In this document: positions 25,329-38,072 of the stretch, one piece after another
How positions within the stretch are numbered: position 1 is the first letter of the stretch
How the letters are laid out: each line of letters starts with the position of its first letter
Source: Symbiodinium sp. CCMP2592
Lineage: Eukaryota; Sar; Dinophyceae; Suessiales; Symbiodiniaceae
Length of the DNA: 64,000 nt
Reading direction: 5' to 3'
Assembly (NCBI GenBank): GCA_905221615.1
Contig: CAJNDT010003446.1
Span: forward strand, 1,582,800 to 1,646,799
Program-made: the position numbers and the translations under genes
The notes under the pieces: model-generated
Databases searched by the model: none
What the model was told of the DNA's origin: nothing
Seen by the model: the letters and a program-made list of their open reading frames with translations, nothing else

Positions 25329-26405
25329 ATTATATAGGCGGGAGCCAAAAATATGTAGAGTTTGTCTCCCCCGAAGCCGAGTCCAAGTTGGGGGTGCCAG
25401 GATGAAACCCTACTTCTGTTTACCTTCTTCGGCACTGGCGTTCAGTTTGGACTTGGCGGGTCGCTGTACTGCGAGTTCCTGTGGTTCTTTATGTCGCTTG
25501 TGGCGTCATTGGTTTGTCACGCCATCCTCTTCCTGGTGTGGATGACTCCTTTTCTCGCGAAGCACCGAAGGCAGTTGCTCCTTGTGGCAGTAGTCCTGGG
25601 ACGATTTCCGCTCTCCGAGATCGAGACCACCAGCAACACCATTTTGATCCTGAGCAATCGAGTGTCACTCCCTTTGGGGCTCTCGCAGTCTCTCGGACTT
25701 AGCCTGCAAGCAGGGGCCTATGTCTCCTGGTTCTCATCGGTCAGCACGCTGCTGGCAATCCTGATGCTGCTGATGCTGCTTCCACGGGAAGTGAAGACGA
25801 GAGACTGGGCGGCAGGGAAGGCACCTGTCAAAGTGATGGCCCTACAAGGCATGGCGGCTGCAATCATGACTGCAGGAATCTGTGTGTGGTGGTTCTGTGA
25901 CTATTTATATGCTGAAACCGGTGGCATCGCCGGAGCGTTAATTGATCCAGCTTCCTACAGTGCCAGCCAGCTTGGTGCGTCAGATACAGCCTTGCGGACG
26001 ATGATTGTCCTCATGGCTGTCGTTTGTCCACTGTGTCACGTTGTAGCTTTTGGCCTGGGATTGTGGGGAAAGGCACCGGCTGCAGCAAGAAAACTAGCTG
26101 GCTTCGCTGCTACATTCTGTTTGCTGGACCTTTTCACGATCGGCTACCTGATCAGCTTCATTGAAGGCGTAGGAGGCTTCGCCTCCTCATCAATTCACGG
26201 CCTGGCCCCAAAGATATGCGACCTGAGCCAGGAGAGCGTTGATGAAGACTGTTTGACGATTCGTACTCGAGTGCTCCCGCTTGGCACTGCTGGCTTGGTC
26301 GTAGCAGCGGCAGCGTGGGCCTCCATGTGCAGCTTTCAGGTCTTAGGTGCTGGCCAGGGCCAGGACCCTCGAAGGGAAGACGCCGCCACAGCTGTTGCAG
26401 CTTGA
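22302..26405 (+). CDS. TULIP (BPI/LBP-like) lipid-binding protein with multi-pass, PqiA-like C-terminus
   Basis: Three exons: 22302-23709, 23885-25179 and 25401-26405, joined by GT-AG^G introns of 175 and 221 bp that keep the frame, giving about 1235 residues. It opens with a signal peptide (MLVLLAGVAAQQA). The first domain has the BPI/LBP pattern: FHVTDLVCQNLELTG, WAVDVSSCSASLDFKLTLSG, then a helix ending VQQACEKLKQL. A second, similar unit starts at the exon 1/2 joint (SISSLLNHFVVLFNQVYEPL). A membrane segment follows (LWLWLISGLAVLGLSLTYGF), and then several more hydrophobic spans in exon 3 (LYCEFLWFFMSLVASLVCH, RRQLLLVAVVLGRFPLSEIE, STLLAILMLLMLLP and others), whose layout resembles PqiA. 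It probably binds or moves lipid at a membrane. The TULIP call is firm in pattern; the PqiA likeness is inference. The start could be either of two in-frame ATGs. Confidence 0.7.
23781..23837 (+). repeat. AGT/ACAGT microsatellite in an intron
   Basis: AGTAGTAGTACAGTAGTAC units inside the first intron of the TULIP gene. Confidence 0.85.
25281..25326. repeat. (TA)n microsatellite in an intron
   Basis: Uninterrupted TA dinucleotides inside the second intron of the TULIP gene. Confidence 0.9.
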
Positions 26406-28810
26406 TTTTGTATCAAAGTTTTGTCGAAACTCGCTGGCCGTGACGCTGGCCACAAGTAGCATCAGCAAAGCGGCAGACGCGAGTGAAGACATGCCTAAAG
26501 AGGCTAGAGGCAGAACCTGACAGGCACACCTGAGATCGGTGAGCATGCTGGATTGCAGCTGCTCATGATCTACTTTAGAGATTGTGGAACGGACAATCAC
26601 AGGTTGGAAAGCCGCCCGAAAAGCTTTAACATGTTGAGCACGAGATCCTGTTCAGGCGTGTAACTTCGGATCCTACTTTGCCTTCAGGATGGATCCATGT
26701 TCTGAGTTCCTCTGCTGTGGGGGCAGTTTCGCACTCCCACCCTGGACCCCGGGTGACGATCTGCTTTTTGCAATCTGCCGCAAGCTGACAAGGCTCCTGG
26801 TTGCTGGGCGGCCGCAAGTGCAACATTTTCGATGATCAGGGGCTGATCTGCACTCCCGACGGCAGTTGAAAGACGATACCCACGATACCCCCAGCGATAC
26901 AACATGAAGTGGGGCTACTGCGTGGCTGTGTTTGAAGAGAGAGAGTCAGAGTGGCGAACACCCAGACGTCTCATGTGTCCAGGCGAAGATTCGACGGCCT
27001 GATTGTGTTCTGATTCCGGCGTGCTGCAAACGTCTCATGTAGTTAGGGACCGGAGGACGAGTGACGAGTCTCGACGCGCAGCGAAACGCATGCACATGAG
27101 CTCGTTCGCCGAAAGGCTATAGACTATGAGGGCTTCACACGCTGTTCATGAGCCTGCAGCAGGCGGCGGGTATACTGTTGGCTTCCTCCTGAAGTGCGAG
27201 ATTGCACAGGCCAGGGTCATGTTGCAGCCTAAACCCGCAGCTCCTGCACTGGCTCGTGTAACCTGGAATCAATGAAACTCGTCCAAGGGGATTCGGCATA
27301 CGCAAAACGGACCATCGTGCTCAGACGGCTCGCATGGAAGTGCTCCAGCTGTGAGAGTCGTAAACCACCCTACTTGGAGGTTCATGGGTTATAAGTCGGG
27401 TAACTATGGTTATAAGCTGTATTAGGGGACTTCTAACCCCGCTTATAACTACCCATGAACCTCCAAGTATGCCCTAGACTCGATTCTCCACATCTCTTCT
27501 TGGCTCCTCCCTGCCCTGGCGAGGTCATGGTGCTGCGGAGGGTGCGTTGCTAGCTTGAGCCGCATGTACCTTAAGTCAACCCAAGTTTGACATCAAATCC
27601 GGACCTCCATGGTCTATGACCTTTCTGACAGATTCAGAGATTCAGTTGGGCTGGTTCTTGCACTGGACCTAGATGTCAGACCTGGATGTCCGGTAATTCA
27701 TCACTAGAGGATGCACATAGCGCACGCACGTCCTGCCAGAGCTGCAGAGCTGCGGCCTGGGTGGACATTATGCAGTTTGCGAACTCACGAAATGTACAAA
27801 TGACAAACATGAACCTAAAGAAACGGTCATGCTTTACTATTTGCACATCCAGATAGCCAGACCCATGTACGGACATTCACACAGACAATCACAGGCACAT
27901 AGGTCCGTTTGTGTGCATTTACAAGTCTCTAAGCATGTAGAGCTTTGCCTATATAGCTATCTGGAATGGACATACGCCACACGACACAAGCCCGCAAGCC
28001 TTCGTGAAAGCACCCTCTCTTGCTTATGACTTCGTCGCTTATCGAGAAAGTGCGGTGTCCATCGCATGCTCAAGCAGAAGATGCTGCTGAACTCGGAGAG
28101 CACAGAAAGCTTGTTGCACCTCCGGGTAGCTGCTCCTTGGCTTCGGCTTGGTTCAGCATTTGCGCAAGCTACAACACAGGTTCTATAGAGCATCATGTTC
28201 TTTTGAAATGAGCATCCAGAGCATCACGACAACAGTAGCCGAAGCAATACTCAGTCAGCAACTGCATTTTTGAAGCCGGCACATCGTGCGTGATCTTCGC
28301 CTCGGGGAACTTCGTCGTATACATCCATGGGCACCTTGCCAGCATGTCTGCTAAAAAACCTGGCTTGTAATCACTCTGGGCACTGCAACCGGACTCGGAG
28401 CCATCGGAGAATCGTGGGTTTGGGTTGTTGAGAGTGCGATGCTCCGGTGCAAAAGACGCCTCAACGCTGAGGTGAAACATGTGTCATTGTTCACATGCCA
28501 AAGCATCAAAGATTCTCAGTGCGTAAGAGTTTGCTTGAGAAAGCCACGTCGTCATCAACTTGGCGACACAACTTTTCCGAGACCCAGGCGAAGTTTCCTT
28601 TGATGCCGTGGTGACCGCTCCGGCTGTGGCCGACGACGATAGCCCGGATGCCGCAACCTGTCCGCTAAGCCACTCTTGATGTCATTATGAGTCAGTATGG
28701 TCATGATCGGTTGGCACCTGTCCTGGCTACGAGCCTTGCTGCAGTCACCGGGGGCGATGCAGAAGCTTGCCATGTTAACTGCTTGTAGGACACGGCCGTC
28801 ATGTGAGTCG
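26406..28810. other. intergenic, no clear gene
   Basis: It contains one MITE (27371-27469). A minus-strand frame at 28193-28480 (95 codons, reading KFPEAKITHDVPASKMQLL) has coding-like composition but no recognised family. Nothing else stands out. Confidence 0.4.
27371..27469. mobile_element. MITE family A, copy 1
   Basis: The body at 27373-27467 starts CTTGGAGGTTCATGGGT and ends with its exact reverse complement ACCCATGAACCTCCAAG. It is flanked by TA on both sides (target duplication). The interior carries TTATAA words in both orientations. There is no coding capacity. Confidence 0.85.
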
Positions 28811-28814
28811 ATGC

Positions 28815-31800
28815 GGGGTTGACAGTTGCCCAAGGAAAGGATCAAAGGCATCTTTCGTCGCTACGACCTGAACGGGGATGGCTCCATCAGTCGAACGGAC
28901 CCTTGTCTAGTCTGCGGTCAGCAACCAGGCTAGACAATATCGTTATTGCTCTTGTTATTATTCGTGTTCTTCTTCTTAGATTAATACTATGCTTTCCGTG
29001 ATTATGGCAATTGCCATTACCACTGTTACTTTAACAGTTACTTCGTAATGCTACTACGATTCATATATTGTCACCATGCGGGGAGAGTGTGTAGTTCACT
29101 GCTTGCTTTGGGAAGTCCTTGAGGAGCTCTCACAGGTGCTGCGGGCACTCTGTGCGTCGGTTTCAGAGGACGAGGCTACTTGATCCTGCAAGAGTCTCTT
29201 CGTAGACGGGATCATGTTATGGGATATCGGGGTAAGGTAGTATATTGTCGCATATGTCAGAATATTTTGTGGTGCATTATACAATGCATCTACACCGTCC
29301 ACGTGAAGATGTCCAACCATCCTCTGCATGCGCATGCTCGGACTCGTGTCTTCATCTGCTGCTGTCCCGCCAGCAACACGCATTCGCACGCTCAGTCAGA
29401 CTCTGTTGCCCCGACTCAACCAGCAGTTGATGGCAGGTATTTGTTTCATGACTCGAGGGAAGTGGCACAGTTGTAAAACACGTTCAGCTCATGCAAGTCG
29501 GAGCTTAGTATGATTATGACCCACTTAGCCGGCCAGAGCCTGGAAATCCTGGATTCAATTTCTTTGCAGCTGTCATGCAGCTTTTATGCAGATTGGTTTT
29601 GCAGAAAAGTTGCAGAAAAGTTGCAGCAAAAATGCAGCAAAATTGCAAAACAAAACCAAGAAAATATGTATGAGTTCTTGACAGACCTGAGGGTGTCAAC
29701 CGGCCTGCACCACGCAACAAACGCCCCAGGAAACTCGGCGACGAAGCCAAACCAGACTCCGAAAGAACCCACGCTTGTATGCATGCTGCTCTTGTCAGCT
29801 TGTTGATGCCAGCTACATGAGAACTAGACGACGATTCCGGTTTGTGAAGCATCAGGGCTTGACGTTGAATCGCTGACGGAGTGGGGACATCCAAAGCCAT
29901 TGCGAGGTTGGTCATGTCCCTTACATTAGAAGCAACCTGGATAAGCAAACACCTGTGAATTTATGTGCCAAAAGTTTGCCGACTGTTTGACTTTGTCCCT
30001 CCGAATCGCTCCGACCTCTATCAATACTGACAAATAGCCGTGGTTGCCTTCCACCAGCACGCACTCCTTGCGTTACAGCAAGAGTGCAAAAACTGCAATG
30101 CATAGTTGCTTGTTAAGTTGAGCTAGAAAGACTCTTTCTGCCCTTCGTTGTTTCGCACGGTGTTTTGATCTTAGAGCTGAAGGGCAAGCAGAGGCCTCCC
30201 TTTGAGTCGCGTGGAACGTAGATCTAGCTTGAAGCCTTCTTCAGGTTTTTGTAGGCTCAGTAGTTGCCCGACAGTTCCTACTCATCTATTGGCCCATGCA
30301 GTTGTGGCGCCATCGCTGTTTTCTGCAATGCAGCTGTCGGGCGACTTGAGTCCCTGTCGGAGACGGGATGTCACCAAGGTCAGCCGCTTGTTCATCAAGA
30401 TGGACACCAACAAGGATCAGAGGCAAACGCATAGCATAACCCAGATTCCATCTCAGTGCAGAGACCGTAATGCCGTCATCACCACTTTTTCTGAGCTCCT
30501 ACTGGGCTCCTACTGCAGGATTCAAATCGAGGAGTTCGCCGGACACTGAGCCGGCTTCTGCACTTTATGCGACCCTTCTTCAGTTATATTACCGATACTA
30601 TAGTGGCACTATTACGGGTATGACTGGTAGCATGGCAGGCCAGGAGATCCCCAAGCTGTCTAGGTTGACCGCGACAAAGGAGTACATAAAGGAGAGTTGT
30701 TCAATATCAACGTCCCCATTGGTTCGAAAATCGAACTCTTGATTCAGAAATCAGTCACCAATTGAGGTAGACTTCATCTTCACCTTTGCCGACATGTCTG
30801 ATCGCGCTGCGCCATGCCAGCAGTTCAGTCAGGGTTCCCTCGAAGAGGTTCTGTTTTATCAGATGGACGGATCGGCCAAGCGCTTCATGGGATTCTGGAG
30901 TCGGCTTCTCCGCCTGGTCCGTAACGCAACTGTTCAATAGACGCTGTGCTGAATAAGGGCCGATTGAGCAGAAGGACACAGTGCAAAGCAACCCCAACCG
31001 GTTCGTAGAAGTTGTTACGAAGGGACGGCTGGCACGGCCTCATTCGGCATCCAGTATTGGTCTTGGAGCGCGTTCCGCAATTCACGATCGAGTACAGGAA
31101 ATGAGTTGATGAGCTATGTAGCGTGTTGGAATTTCTGATAGCTTCACTTCGGCTGCCTGCGAACTTGCGTCTAACCACACCTAAGCCGGAGACCATGCGG
31201 AAGCCAACACCAAGCCCACAACCTTCAAGTAGCTGGGCTGAGGAGATGGCATTGCGGGAAAAGAGTGGGGAGCTGCGAGAGGGTGAGGTGGACCGGACTG
31301 CAGGGCGCTACAGGACCGATGCTTAAACTCAGTTTGCAGTTTGATTCCTTGTTTGTCGAAACCGCTCCTTGTGCAAACAATTGTCTTCTCACGAATGGTA
31401 AGCAGAGGAATTGCATCCGTGAGGGCGTAAGGCCACAATGATTGCATGTGCATCACAGACCCGGTGCTTGCCGGCGCCTACAGCTCAGGCCGGAGGTTGA
31501 TGCTGGATTGGACATCTCAGACTGCGACTTCAATCTGAAAGGCAGCGTGAGAAGGGCTAGCTCATAAATATGTCTGAGAAACTTGTATTGGAGAATGTTA
31601 AATAGAGCCTTGTCTACTTCATTCACGACCCGTTGCACAAACACAATTCTTTAAGTGCTGTCAAATATGTGTATGTCGTGACCTGGTAGATTGTACATGA
31701 CAGTACTTGGAGGTTCATGGGTAGCTATATGTAAAGTTATAAGTAGGATAATGGTGATTATAGCCTGCATTAAGGGACTTATAACCCCGCTTTTAACTAC

Positions 31801-33858
31801 CCGTGAACCTCCAAGTAGAGAGGCGAGGAGCCGGACTTGCCGGGGGTGGCCCGCGGCCTTCAGTTGCTGAACGCCCAGGCGCTGCGCGAGGCACAGGAGT
31901 TTCGTTCCCACTGTCCCTGTCCTCAAAGTTGATGGTTCAGGGCAGGGTATAGCAACAAAGGCAACAAATCTCGCCTTTGACAACTGCGTTTTTCAGCAAT
32001 GCAGGAGGCAACAGAACTTTCGCAGTTGCACCGGTTGCATCTCGGAGTCTACTTGCACCTAGTCGCAAAATGTTGCATGCCTGCCCTCTTGACCAGTTCG
32101 TGCTCTGGCGGCATTGCAGGTTTTCCAGAAAGCCGACGTGAACAAGCGTGGATTCCTGCGGTTGGCAGATATCAGGCCGGTCACTCGTGGCCATGTCACC
32201 ACGTCGAAGAGTCCTTCTCCGGGTTCCGAGTGGGGCGGTTTGACTCCAGCCATGGAAGTGGCATGAGGCGGCCTAAGGGAAGGTGCATCCCGCTGGTATG
32301 GTATGTTCTGGCGGCATGTTGAGGGCTTTCGCTGTTCACGAAGCATGGAGTGGCCAGTTCATGGCTCGCAGAGGCGAATTCTGTTCCCGGACTCTTCGGA
32401 CTCCTTGGACAACGGCCTGGCAGTAGTGTGTTCTGGCTGCAACATCTTGCGAAAGAGGAGTGTAGAAGAATGTGTAGAAGAATGTGCAGTGCGCCGCATG
32501 CAAGTGACGAGTCTACGAGGAAAGTCTTCGCCCAGATGGACAAAAACAGCGACGGCAAGATTCACTGCGGGGAATTCGCGGCTTGGCCTCAAGTGCACCA
32601 TCGCATTTGTATCTGCCATGTGTCCGTGGTCGCAGCATGCAGAGGGGATATGTGAGCGTGCCAGTAAGACGGAAGATCGCATGTGTCCCACAGCTGAAAT
32701 TCATATCCTATGGACCCTCGAACCCAGCCTAGAAGCCGCACAGTTTTCGGAATGCAGAGAAGGTGGGGAATTGTGGGGTGCGCGACTGTGCAAACAAGCG
32801 ACGCCAGCAAGGTGTCCTACATCATGAACACGAAACGCCTCTGGGATGCATCACGATGATCTTCTCTTCAGCAAGTGCGAGCTGGTGCTGTGTGCTTGGT
32901 GAGTTCGTCCTGGCACAGGCCGTCTTTCTACCACGGCATCAAGCGCCGAGAAGCGCCAGGCCCTGCAGTGGATGCCACTTCGATACTTCACGTGGACTCG
33001 TCCCAGAAAAGACCGTCTTACCACCAAAGCGGAGAACACCCTGATGTCTTGCATGAGTTTGTCAGATTGCCACGGCCTTCTCGGCCGCAGATGCCGATGC
33101 CAATGGCAGCATCAGCATGGAGGCAGCCGTGCCTGCCTCTCACCCAACCTGCCGCAGCATCTTTGTGAATGGCATGTTCGGTATCTGCGTATCTTCCGAC
33201 ACTTTTCGCACCTGGTTTGCATGCGGCTCTGTGCATGTTTGCAACGAGGAGTTCGAGCATCTGTTCGGTGCTAACACGGCGACCGACCAGCAGATGCTGC
33301 AGAAGGCTTTTGATGCCGTGGACAAGAACAAGGCAGGCATGGGAAGTGAACGAAGACCCTTTAGAATCGTTAAGGACCAGGCTCACCAGACATTGCTGAG
33401 AAACGCAGTTGAGATGCAGATGGCGGGGAGAGACGGTTACGGTCAGTGACAGTTTTGCCCGCGGCAAGGATGGTACCGTCTCCGTGGCTGAGCTCGCAAA
33501 GGTGTATGGCAAGGCAGCTCTTGCAAACCCATGTTTTTCAGCACAGTTGAGCAGTTGCAGATGCCAGAGACTGGTGTGGGCTATGCTCTCGGCTCTTGAT
33601 TGGGACCTGTAGCAGCCTTTGAAGGAGCTGGTGCAGGAGGCCAAAGGACTTGATGTCTCCGGCAGCATGGATGCAGGCAAGTCGTTTCGGCTCCGTCATG
33701 GCAGTTTTGTTTGCATTGACATGCCTCTGCACGGCCTTGTAGCGTACGTAGGAGCATGGGCTTGCAGGGTACTGAGGGCAGCCACACATTCCCGTGCTAA
33801 AAATGCAATCGTTATGTCCAACCCCGCAGGTAACGACGAAAGCGAGGAGGAGTCGTGA
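28815..33858 (+). CDS. EF-hand calcium-binding protein, multi-exon
   Basis: Calcium loops appear in order on the + strand: GIFRRYDLNGDGSISR (about 28842-28890), LFIKMDTNK, cut after K (30390-30413), VFAQMDKNSDGKIHCGEF (exon from 32520), AFSAADADANGSISME (to 33122) and AFDAVDKNK (to 33332). Two introns fall inside loops and can be fixed by frame. 33123-33248 (GC-AG) splits DADANGSISME^E. 33333-33468 (GC-AG) splits DKNK^DGTVSVAE, and removing it restores a perfect 12-residue loop. The exon between them is 28 codons. The tail is acidic (GNDESEEES) and ends at the TGA at 33856-33858. No kinase or other catalytic domain was found, so it is probably a calcium sensor or buffer. The exons between 28.9 and 32.5 kb are incompletely resolved, and two genes are possible. 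Confidence 0.65.
31704..31817. mobile_element. MITE family A, copy 2
   Basis: The body at 31706-31815 starts CTTGGAGGTTCATGGGTAG and ends CTACCCGTGAACCTCCAAG, with TA on both flanks. The ends are nearly identical to copy 1. It lies between exons of the EF-hand gene. Confidence 0.85.
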
Positions 33859-34970
33859 GTTTCTGCTTCTGCAACGCTCAAAAAGTGGCGCTTCAAACCG
33901 ATGCATTCCGTACGTCCCAACTTTATCATACGTTGGCGAGGCAGTTGCTGAAACTGCGTCATGTAAGCACATTGAGCTAGCTGCGAAAGACGGAGCTCCA
34001 TTTGCTGCGGCTTCACCCTAAAGGGGCGTCACGGAGCGATGCCAAAAGGCATCGCGAGAATTGCGGGAGCGAAAGGTAGCAGGAGCGTGGACGTTTTCTT
34101 TGCGCCTGCCGGCTAGGTTGCGAGTTCCCCTGCAGCACGTGACACTAGGCACTGGATCTGTACCATGATGCTGTGACAAAGGGAAGGCAGCCAGCTCGAG
34201 GTTTACCTGCCTGCCCGATCTCTCTTGCCATGCAGGTTCACTAAGCAGGGGGGTAAACAGAGGCTCCGGGCACCTGGGACCCGAAGCCCTGAACCGAACC
34301 CTAAGCCAGCCCCCTTCACAACCCAACTCCGCAGCCCAGCACAACTGTCAACTGCGACTCAGACCGAGCCCCTGCCACCTCCTTGGCGGGCGGTGCAGCC
34401 CTGTCACAGCCACCCCACCTCAGCCAACAACTCACGAAAAGGGACGCCCGGGTGCTGCTGAGCTGTAGGGAATGGCCTGCAGCCGCACCGAGATGGGTAG
34501 GCCAGGCTTAGTTTGTGTAGTTCGTCCTGTAGCTATACGGTTTGTCTTAGTCGCACTTGCTGGATAGGCCAGACCATATCATGCCATATCAGATGCGCAT
34601 ACATGCAAACCTGCACATTGACAGATCTCGCTTCACTGTATTGAACAGAATTGTAGTCATAGTAGGGCATGATGCCGTAAAGGATACCGTAGTCTGGTGA
34701 CCGCTAACCTTGCACGGTTCCGCCAGTGCTGTCAGGCCGCGCGATCACACCAAGGACGCCACCTGAGAATGATCTACGACAAGGCTAAGTCGGTCAGCCG
34801 AGCAGGTCTTGCACTCAGACGGGTCAGTGTCACTTGGGCCTTGGGCTGTCTGACCAAGGCTGTGTTGGCGTAGAGTAAAGATTTTGCTGCTTACTGGTGC
34901 CGCCGCCATCAATGACAAGCACCCGGCGAGTACAACAGCAGTGCCGCTATTTATTGCTCTTACTTGGAGG

Positions 34971-35062
34971 ATCAGGATAACCTTAATTTGGGTTATAAGT
35001 AGTTATAAGTAGAGTTACCCTAATTATAACCCTAGGGAAAAAGTCCCATGACCCTTTAAGTA
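34971..35062. mobile_element. MITE family A, diverged copy 3
   Basis: It starts TACTTGGAGGATCAGG and ends GTCCCATGACCCTTTAAGTA, with TA at both borders. Interior TTATAAGTAGTTATAAGTAG and related words are shared with the other copies. The right end is more diverged (CCCTTTAAG instead of CCTCCAAG). Confidence 0.65.
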
Positions 35063-36359
35063 CTCCTGTTGCGGCGGCAGCAACTGCCCTGGCCCCAGGC
35101 ACCCTCTCGCTCACCTCGCCGCTGGGACGGCCGCTCCTGGTTGGCACTTGGTGTGGGGATCTTTGTTTAAAAAAATGAAAAATATATTGTATAATCATAC
35201 TAATTCATATGATATACCGAGATAGATATATAGTCTCCTGGGTTCAGGGGTTGCGGATTTTTGGAGTAAAGGGCTTGGGTGGTTTCCTGATCATATCCTA
35301 AGACAATCTACACTTCAAGGGCCATAAGCACTTCATGGTCTCCGAGTCGGGCTGTCCGACTGACGAGGACGTGAATGGGGTATGGGCACGGGGAGCAGAG
35401 TCCCGGCAAGTAGAGACTTTGCCTCCTTGACGTCTTGCTGTATGAGTGGCTTTCGCATTTAGGAAGTTGGTGTAGTGCAAGTATATTAGCTTTCCGTTCT
35501 TGTTCGTAGATCGACCGCTTGAGTTCGAGTCTGTTTGAATGTCTGTGTGTGCTTTGTGCTGGCATAGTCGTTCCTAGTCATTCTGACCTTTGGTGTTGGG
35601 TCCAGAGCTGCTGTTGATCTCTTTGTGCAATCGAGGGCGCGAGGCGCCAGGCCTGTTGGGATGCGCTGCTGGGTTCGCTGGGGTATGTGACGACTAAGTC
35701 ACTACGGTTAACATCTGGCTCTCGGGACAGTTGAGCAATGCTTGTCCGCAGAATCTATATGTGTCAACGGATCGTAGCTTCCGGAGAGTGTTTGATTGGT
35801 ATTCCAGAGTTCAGGTTTTTTGTTGGTATATTGGTAATGTCTTTGGTTTCTTCGCACGTGTTGTCATCTTTGCATCTGTGGGCGTGGTTTCATAAGCTGT
35901 TTCTTATACTCAAACGGAGCTCTTTTACTTTTACTACTTACTAGTGTCGACATGAGTACTGGATTGCCTACCACGGCGCTATTTCTACTCCTCCTGGCGC
36001 TTATCGCTACTACGGCCATCTCAATCGCGTCTGTGACTGTGACTATCCGAGTTATTGCTGTGGTTGGATGTAGAGTACAGGTTTTTCTGCGTTTTGGTAC
36101 TGTTACTGCTGCTGGCATGCCGCTAGGCAGCGACTTTTTGGGTGATTCTGCGAATGGTGGTGGTGGTGCTGGTGGTGTCGCCTTCATGGGTACCCCTACC
36201 TTATAATGGGCTATAGAATGGGTATATAATAGCAAAATTCAGGGTATATAATAGCTATATTAAGGGTTCTCCCCTTCCGGTCCTCATCACTTTGCATGTG
36301 ATTTCCTATAATACCTCGCCTGTGGACATTGATGCCAGCCATGCGAGAGGGAAAAAAAA

Positions 36360-36655
36360 CCCTGAACCCAAAACCCTAAACCCCTAAACCCTACACCTGG
36401 CCAGGGCCGCTAGAAAGACTACCGGCCCCGGGGGTGACTCCGTCGGGCTAAGAGCAGTCCAAGAGCAGAGGAAGCAGGCACGAAGCTTCGTGTGCTTAAG
36501 GGAGCATGGGACTTAGTAACCCCAATTAAGATACTTATAACCTTACTTACTAAGTCCCATGATCCTCCAAGTGCCGGTTTGGATGTGTGTTTGGCAGAAA
36601 TTCTCGCGAAATGATTTCGGGAGTGTTGGGGCGTAGGGCTTAGGGCGTAGGGTTT
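36360..36655. repeat. segment bracketed by inverted telomere-like repeats, with a nested MITE
   Basis: The left edge reads AACCCTAAACCCCTAAACCC and the right edge TAGGGCTTAGGGCGTAGGG. A complete family A MITE (36493-36573) sits inside, so the bracketed segment is older than that insertion. Confidence 0.5.
36493..36573. mobile_element. MITE family A, copy 4
   Basis: The body at 36495-36571 starts CTTAAGGGAGCATGGGACTT and ends AAGTCCCATGATCCTCCAAG, with TG on both sides as target duplication. It shares the CATGGGACTTAGTAA end with copy 5. Confidence 0.8.
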
Positions 36656-38072
36656 CCGATTCGATCTTTAAATATGTTTGACTGGACACGCTGGAGGTAC
36701 TAGAGTTTCTTCAAGAGGTTGGTTATATGCTCGATCCATTCGTCGACAATTCGTCATTGGCAGGCGACATCTCTGATTTCGATGATTTTTGCTGTTGGCA
36801 GGAAGATGAGACGCGCGGGTATTCTACGGGGACCGCACCGAGGGGTGCGTGTATATCTTGATTACAGCCGTCATGCTGCCAGTTTGGCTTTGGCACTGTT
36901 TCGGACCGGAACACCAGATGTGACTGCTGAAACTCGAGGCATCTCACATGGAGGGAATCAGTGGTCTGAGCCCATCTGCAGATGTGAAGTCGCATGTAGG
37001 GAAATTTGCTACACTTGTCTCTACCTTGCCATGAGTGTCGAAAGCTCAGCGGCCCTGCGAAGGAGTGATGAGGTCGAGTGCTGCTCCAAATGCTCCGAAG
37101 CTGCATGACGCTGCTTTTAGCCGGTAGCCGGCTTCCACTGACAGATTCGGTCCACTTTGTGATTAGGAGATCAGAGGCACTAGAAGAAATCCAGTGTGCT
37201 CTTTGCAGGTTCTTGCTTCGAGACCATGACATTGAGGGCTATTGACACTTGGGCAAGCAAGAGCACCTGATGTGGCTCTTTGTGTCAACTTGTGCCAACC
37301 TCCCCTGCTTCTGCTGACGACCCGTCGTTGCGAACCGAGAACTTCAATGACCTGGCAAACTCGAAGTTTCCCGGCACCCTGGCAGTTCTTGTGCTCTCAG
37401 TACTCGGCAGCAGGGGAGTGCATGATGCTGCGGCAGACGGTCGCAATACGTAGTCATACAGCTTCATTCGAGATGCCGATCCATGCAGACTTGACCAAAA
37501 TAGGCCCGGAGCGGGTCAAGTGAATCACGCTGTCAGGCAAGGTGTGGAACGAAGTGCCCATTGCCGACCAGGCAAATCAATTTCCCTTTCACATCATGCC
37601 GCTTTCATTGCTGACAGCAGTAAGCACCGGATTACCATCAGAGTCATCAGAGTGATGTCGCTGAACCTTCACAGGTGGAGTTGCTGAGGGACGCGCTTAA
37701 AGCGCGAATATACGCTGCTTGGCTGTGGACTGATGCCCGGGTTCGGGAGGCTTTCGGGGCGTTGTGTCTCACCCTGGCAAAAGAAACAGCCCAAGGCCAA
37801 ACGCCGCTTTCGGAGACCTCAGCTGAAGTTCGGTTTTTGCTCAGGTCATAGATCCCCACTCCACCTACATGAGACTATGGGACTTTATACTCGCTGCTCG
37901 GCTTGACCAGATGAAGTGCTGGTGAAGTGGTTGAGAAGTTTGTGGCTGCACTCGCCGTTTCAGCGGAGTAACAGAAGCAAGTGTTGCAAACATGGCACGC
38001 ATCCAGGAAATAGTGGCATTTTGAGGATCGAGGTTGAAGGAGTGTCAACGTGCTTAGGGGAACATGGCTGAG

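Larger units (their letters stand above)
33859..38072. other. mostly intergenic, with MITEs and telomere-like DNA
   Basis: It holds MITEs at 34971 and 36493, the telomere-bracketed segment at 36360-36655, an AT-rich stretch at 35165-35235 and AT-rich TATAATGGGCTATAG repeats at 36200-36260. One coding-like stretch after CACAG at 37676-37848 (VELLRDALKARIYAAWLWTD...) could be an upstream exon of the channel gene, but I could not place it in any family. Confidence 0.4.

Noticed and set aside
30500..30530. GATTCAAATC resembling a tRNA B box
   Set aside because: No matching A box, acceptor stem or anticodon arm at the right distance.
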